From CAYNFH01 sp964396385 (lineage in GTDB: Bacteria; Armatimonadota; Chthonomonadetes; Chthonomonadales; CAJBBX01): DNA of 40,041 nucleotides. Within the stretch, counting starts at the first letter, position 1. Each line of letters begins with the position of its first letter. Of this stretch, positions 37,148 to 40,041 are shown in pieces. The notes beneath the pieces are model-generated. The model saw only the letters and a program-made list of their open reading frames with translations. It had not been told where the DNA came from and made no database searches. The position numbers were made by a program, and so were the translations under genes. The DNA lies in NCBI GenBank assembly GCA_964396385.1, contig CAYNFH010000030.1, positions 1 to 40,041 on the forward strand, given 5' to 3'.

Positions 37148-39433
37148 TCATCCATCAACCGCTCTTATCCGGCTTAGCTCCGTCTGCATCTCCACCAACC
37201 GCTGATAGGGGCCGCGCTTCTCCATCAGCTCGTCGTGCGTTCCGATCTCCGCCACGCAGCCCTTGTCCAGCACCACCAGCCGGTCGGCGTGGCGGAGCGT
37301 GCTCAGGCGATGGGCGATGGCGAAGGTGGTGCGGCCCTTTACCAGTCGCGCCAGGGCCTCCTGGATCTGAGTCTCCGTCTCGGTGTCCACGGAGGAGGTC
37401 GCCTCGTCCAGGATCAGGATGCGTGGATCCCGCAGGATCGCCCGCGCGATCATGATGCGCTGGCGCTCGCCGCCGGAAAGGCTCTGGCCCCGCTCACCCA
37501 CCTGCGTGTCGTAGCCATCCGGCATTCGCATGATGAAGTCGTGGCAGTTGGCCGCGCAGGCCGCCGCCATGATCTCCTCGATAGTGGCGTCCGTGCGGGA
37601 GTAGGCGATGTTCTCCGCGATGCTCCCGCTAAAGAGGAACGGCTCCTGCGGCACGATGCCTATCTGCGAACGGATGTCATGCGAGCGGAGCTTCCGCACG
37701 TCCACGCCATCGATCAGGATCGCGCCCTCGTTCACGTCGTAGAAGCGGCAGATCAGGTTGATGGTGGTGGACTTGCCGGCGCCGGTGTGGCCGACCAGCG
37801 CGATCATCTCGCCCGGCTCGACCGCCAGGTTCACGTCCTTCAGCACTGGCTTATAGCGGTCGTATCCAAAGGTGACGTCCCGGAACTCTACCCGGCCCTG
37901 GATGCAGTCCAGCGCCACGGGCTCCGTGGGCTCCGGCACCTCCGGCTCCGAGTCCAGTATCTCGAAGATGCGCTCGGCGGCGCTCAGGGAGCGGGACGCC
38001 CAGTCGGAGACGCGGCTTAGCACCTCCATGGGACCGTAGAACATGGCCAGGTAGCCGAGGAAGGCCATGAGCGTGCCCAGCGTGATCCCCTGGTGCCCCA
38101 CTATCTGCTGCCCACCCACGTACCAGACCAGGAAGCTGCCGGAGGTGGTGAGAAAGGCCAGGATGGGAAACGTGGTGGCGATGGCGGTCTCCGTGCCGCG
38201 CAGACCCTCAAAGACCTCCTGGTTGCGCACGCCAAATCGCTCCACCTCCCGGGTCTCCTGCGCGAAGGCGCGCACCACGCGGATGCCGGAGAGCGAGTCG
38301 TTCAGCATGGCGCTGAGCTGCTGGCTACGCTGCCAGAACCGGTGGAACATGGAGAAGAGCCGCCGCCATAGCACCGCGCTGGCCCAGAGCACAAACGGTG
38401 CGGGGATCACCACCAGCAGCGCGAGCCGCCAGTTCATAAGGAAGAGCGCGACGCTGATGGCGATAAGCTGGAGCGCGTTGACCAGGATGAACTGGGCGCC
38501 GTCCACCAGGAATATCTGGAGCTGCTGCGAGTCGCCCTGCACGCGAGACATCACCTGCCCCACCTGCCGCTTGTCGTAGAAGCCCAGGCTCAGCCGCTGG
38601 AGGTGCTGGAACATATCGGCGCGCACATCCCGGCCGATAGCCGCGCCCAGGATGCCGGCCAGCCGGCGGCGGAAGACCTGGAGCGCGGTATTGGCGGCCT
38701 GCGTGATTACGAGGGAGAGCACCACCAGTCCGAGCGTGGTGCGCGGACCGCCGGAGGCCAGCAGCGCTTCCAGGCCGGAGGGCGGGCGGAGGCCGGGCCG
38801 CTGGTCCAGCACGCGATCCACCAGAATGCGTGTGAGGTAGGGCGGCGCCAGCGCCAGGATGGTGCTGGCCAGCATGAGCCCGGCGGCTATGACCAGGAGG
38901 CCACGGTACGGGCGCGCGTACCGGAAGATGCGGAAGACGGCGCGCGCCTTGCTCATGCACGCCGGGCAGACCTGGGTGCCTTCCGGGTAGCGCCGGCCGC
39001 ACTGGCCGCAGTGGGTGGGTAGATCCGGGTCGCCTGGATAATGGTCGGCCTCCTTCAGTGCGGCCTCCAGCCAGTGTGCCACCCGGTTGAACTTGGCGGA
39101 GCAGGCGTTGGAGTAGCGGAGAAGCTCCAGGGGCTGCCCGTTCCGGCGGACGGTGAGCTCACCGTTGCCCACCATCGCCTCCGCCTTGGGGCCGCGCAGC
39201 TCCGCAAGCGGAATGTCGGAATCCAGCTCCGGGCCGGACCCGTTGGAGGAGAGGACGTAGAGCCGGTCCCGGGCCACCACTAGCCAGCGCTTTCCAAACC
39301 GGCCATCCGGCCCGATATCGCTGGCGGCAGCCAGGCGGAGGCCGTCCTGCTCCCCGGAAAAGTCCGGGATACGGGCGCGAATGGAATGGGGCGGCTGATC
39401 GATTATGAGCGACGGACCCTCGGATGGGGACAT
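37148..39433 (-). CDS. ABC exporter (fused permease-ATPase) with N-terminal DUF and zinc ribbon
   Basis: A 761-residue protein. Residues 1-150 are a beta-rich region (SLIIDQPPHSIRARIPDFSG, RWLVVARDRLYVLSS, LTVRRNGQPLELLRYSNACS). A zinc ribbon follows (THCGQCGRRYPEGTQVCPAC, about 172-190). Next is a six-TM type 1 exporter domain (LLVIAAGLMLASTILALAPP through FLTTSGSFLVWYVGG). The ATPase has Walker A VGHTGAGKSTT, a Q-loop in VPQEPFLF, signature SLSGGERQR, Walker B ILILDEATSSVD and the H-loop AHRLST. It should act as a homodimer. The ATG at 39433 is preceded by GGAGACG. It pairs with the DUF1854 gene; together they form a conserved type of two-gene system with unknown substrate. Confidence 0.9.
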   Translation of the reverse strand: MSPSEGPSLIIDQPPHSIRARIPDFSGEQDGLRLAAASDIGPDGRFGKRWLVVARDRLYVLSSNGSGPELDSDIPLAELRGPKAEAMVGNGELTVRRNGQPLELLRYSNACSAKFNRVAHWLEAALKEADHYPGDPDLPTHCGQCGRRYPEGTQVCPACMSKARAVFRIFRYARPYRGLLVIAAGLMLASTILALAPPYLTRILVDRVLDQRPGLRPPSGLEALLASGGPRTTLGLVVLSLVITQAANTALQVFRRRLAGILGAAIGRDVRADMFQHLQRLSLGFYDKRQVGQVMSRVQGDSQQLQIFLVDGAQFILVNALQLIAISVALFLMNWRLALLVVIPAPFVLWASAVLWRRLFSMFHRFWQRSQQLSAMLNDSLSGIRVVRAFAQETREVERFGVRNQEVFEGLRGTETAIATTFPILAFLTTSGSFLVWYVGGQQIVGHQGITLGTLMAFLGYLAMFYGPMEVLSRVSDWASRSLSAAERIFEILDSEPEVPEPTEPVALDCIQGRVEFRDVTFGYDRYKPVLKDVNLAVEPGEMIALVGHTGAGKSTTINLICRFYDVNEGAILIDGVDVRKLRSHDIRSQIGIVPQEPFLFSGSIAENIAYSRTDATIEEIMAAACAANCHDFIMRMPDGYDTQVGERGQSLSGGERQRIMIARAILRDPRILILDEATSSVDTETETQIQEALARLVKGRTTFAIAHRLSTLRHADRLVVLDKGCVAEIGTHDELMEKRGPYQRLVEMQTELSRIRAVDG

Positions 39434-39717
39434 AGCAGCGTCTCCGGCGTCGCGCAAGGTATTACTCGCCTGCGGCGCGAACTCCTGCAGCAATCGACGC
39501 CTGCCAGGCTGGGTCGGCTCATCCGGGCCTCTGCCAGTGGCCGGCAACCCGCAGGCTGAATAGCGGTCTGTAGCCGCCCGCCGCGCAATTGGGCGGAAGC
39601 AGGTGTAAACAGTTCTCACGCGCGCTGTGACACCCGTCACTGTGCGGATGTGGAAGGTCGCGCTATCCTGGGCCAGTCTTACTCCAAGCTCTGCTTCCAA
39701 GTACAGGAGAATTGTCG
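39434..39717. other. Divergent intergenic region
   Basis: The gap between the minus-strand ABC exporter and the plus-strand hydrolase. I see no repeat arms of the common family and no coding sequence. A short inverted pair, TGTGACACCCGTCACTGTG, lies at about 39626-39644 and could be an operator; this is weak. A GCTATCCT near 39660 may be a poor -10 box for the downstream gene. Confidence 0.35.
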
Positions 39718-40041
39718 ATGAAGCTCCCTCGCCTCCTGAGCGCGCTGTGCGCTTTGCTCCTCCTGGTTGACGTACCTGCTCAGTCTCAGAAGACGGCCCC
39801 ACCCGGCGCCGCGCCACGGGCCACTCCCGTGCAGCGGCCGCCGGTCACCAGGCCGGCTCCGGGCGTACAGGCGCCGCCGCCCATTCGCAACGTGGCGCCG
39901 CCCGCACTCTGGGGCTGGGCGGACCTTCACTGCCACCCCGCCTCTCACCTCGCGTTCGGCGCCAAGCCGGACGGTAGTGACGGGATGTTCTGGGGCAAGC
40001 CGGGTCTGGCACTGGCAACCTCCAACGTCAACGCGGACCTG
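39718..40041 (+). CDS. 5' part of a secreted metal-dependent hydrolase (runs off the window)
   Basis: 108 codons are visible, without a stop. The signal peptide is LLSALCALLLLVDVPAQS. A Pro/Ala-rich linker follows to about residue 62. Then comes WGWADLHCHPASHLAFGAKP, where the HxH of LHCHP is the usual first metal motif of amidohydrolase- or M19-dipeptidase-like TIM barrels. AGGAGA lies 7 bases before the ATG. Substrate and full domain layout cannot be seen from this fragment. Confidence 0.72.
   Translation, partial: MKLPRLLSALCALLLLVDVPAQSQKTAPPGAAPRATPVQRPPVTRPAPGVQAPPPIRNVAPPALWGWADLHCHPASHLAFGAKPDGSDGMFWGKPGLALATSNVNADL

Overview
This is a GC-rich chromosomal window from a draft assembly: ten N bases at 10174-10183 split one gene. 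The host is a diderm. Evidence includes an outer-membrane-type beta-barrel ending in an aromatic residue, Tat signals on a sugar-isomerase-like protein and on a molybdenum hydroxylase subunit, and many secreted proteins. Gene content (HAS-barrel protein, ComM/YifB, secreted amidohydrolases, DUF6807, DUF1854 plus ABC exporter) and the many intergenic short tandem repeats would fit Armatimonadota or a neighbouring environmental phylum. That is a guess; no rRNA or marker gene in the window fixes it.

Layout. 0.1-3.6 kb (minus): a probable carbohydrate operon (DUF6807/PmoA-like protein, MFS transporter, Tat-exported xylose-isomerase-like TIM barrel). 3.7-7.8 kb: a secreted Spy-like protein, a candidate structured RNA with a perfect sigma70-type promoter (4273-4650), a six-TM protein, Ppx/GppA, an FmdB zinc ribbon, a VOC protein and a CopD-like membrane protein. 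7.8-12.1 kb (minus): a Cys-rich small protein and a PaoABC-like exported molybdenum hydroxylase (2Fe-2S, Moco and FAD/4Fe-4S subunits). 12.2-15.0 kb: a RES/Xre toxin-antitoxin pair lying between a partial 5' copy of cca and the complete cca gene, which itself carries an in-frame palindromic repeat. 15.1-19.3 kb: a HAS-barrel protein from an apparently leaderless promoter, a hydroxypyruvate-isomerase-like protein, a 54-residue zinc ribbon with a strong terminator, and a secreted propeller plus glycosidase-like protein. 19.6-21.1 kb: comM.

21.1-26.5 kb is accessory and partly decayed: a VapBC-type pair, broken zinc-ribbon paralogues, unknown proteins of less GC-rich composition, a 97%-identical 0.29 kb fragment of comM, truncated genes and one secreted protein. 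26.5-28.0 kb: modA-modB without a visible modC, which could supply molybdate to the hydroxylase 15 kb away. 28.2-35.7 kb: two coupled secreted amidohydrolases with partly degenerate metal sites, a beta-barrel protein and a large secreted Ig/FN3 plus papain-like protein. 35.9-40.0 kb: two small genes, a DUF1854 protein next to an ABC exporter with an N-terminal zinc ribbon, and the 5' end of a secreted metal-dependent hydrolase.

The main structural theme is a family of palindromic elements built from 7- or 8-base repeats around a TCCGGA-like core. They fill intergenic gaps, often beginning exactly at a stop codon, and one has entered a coding sequence in frame. The second theme is two toxin-antitoxin modules, each next to a partial copy of the neighbouring housekeeping gene. 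The third is the candidate structured RNA at 4.3 kb.
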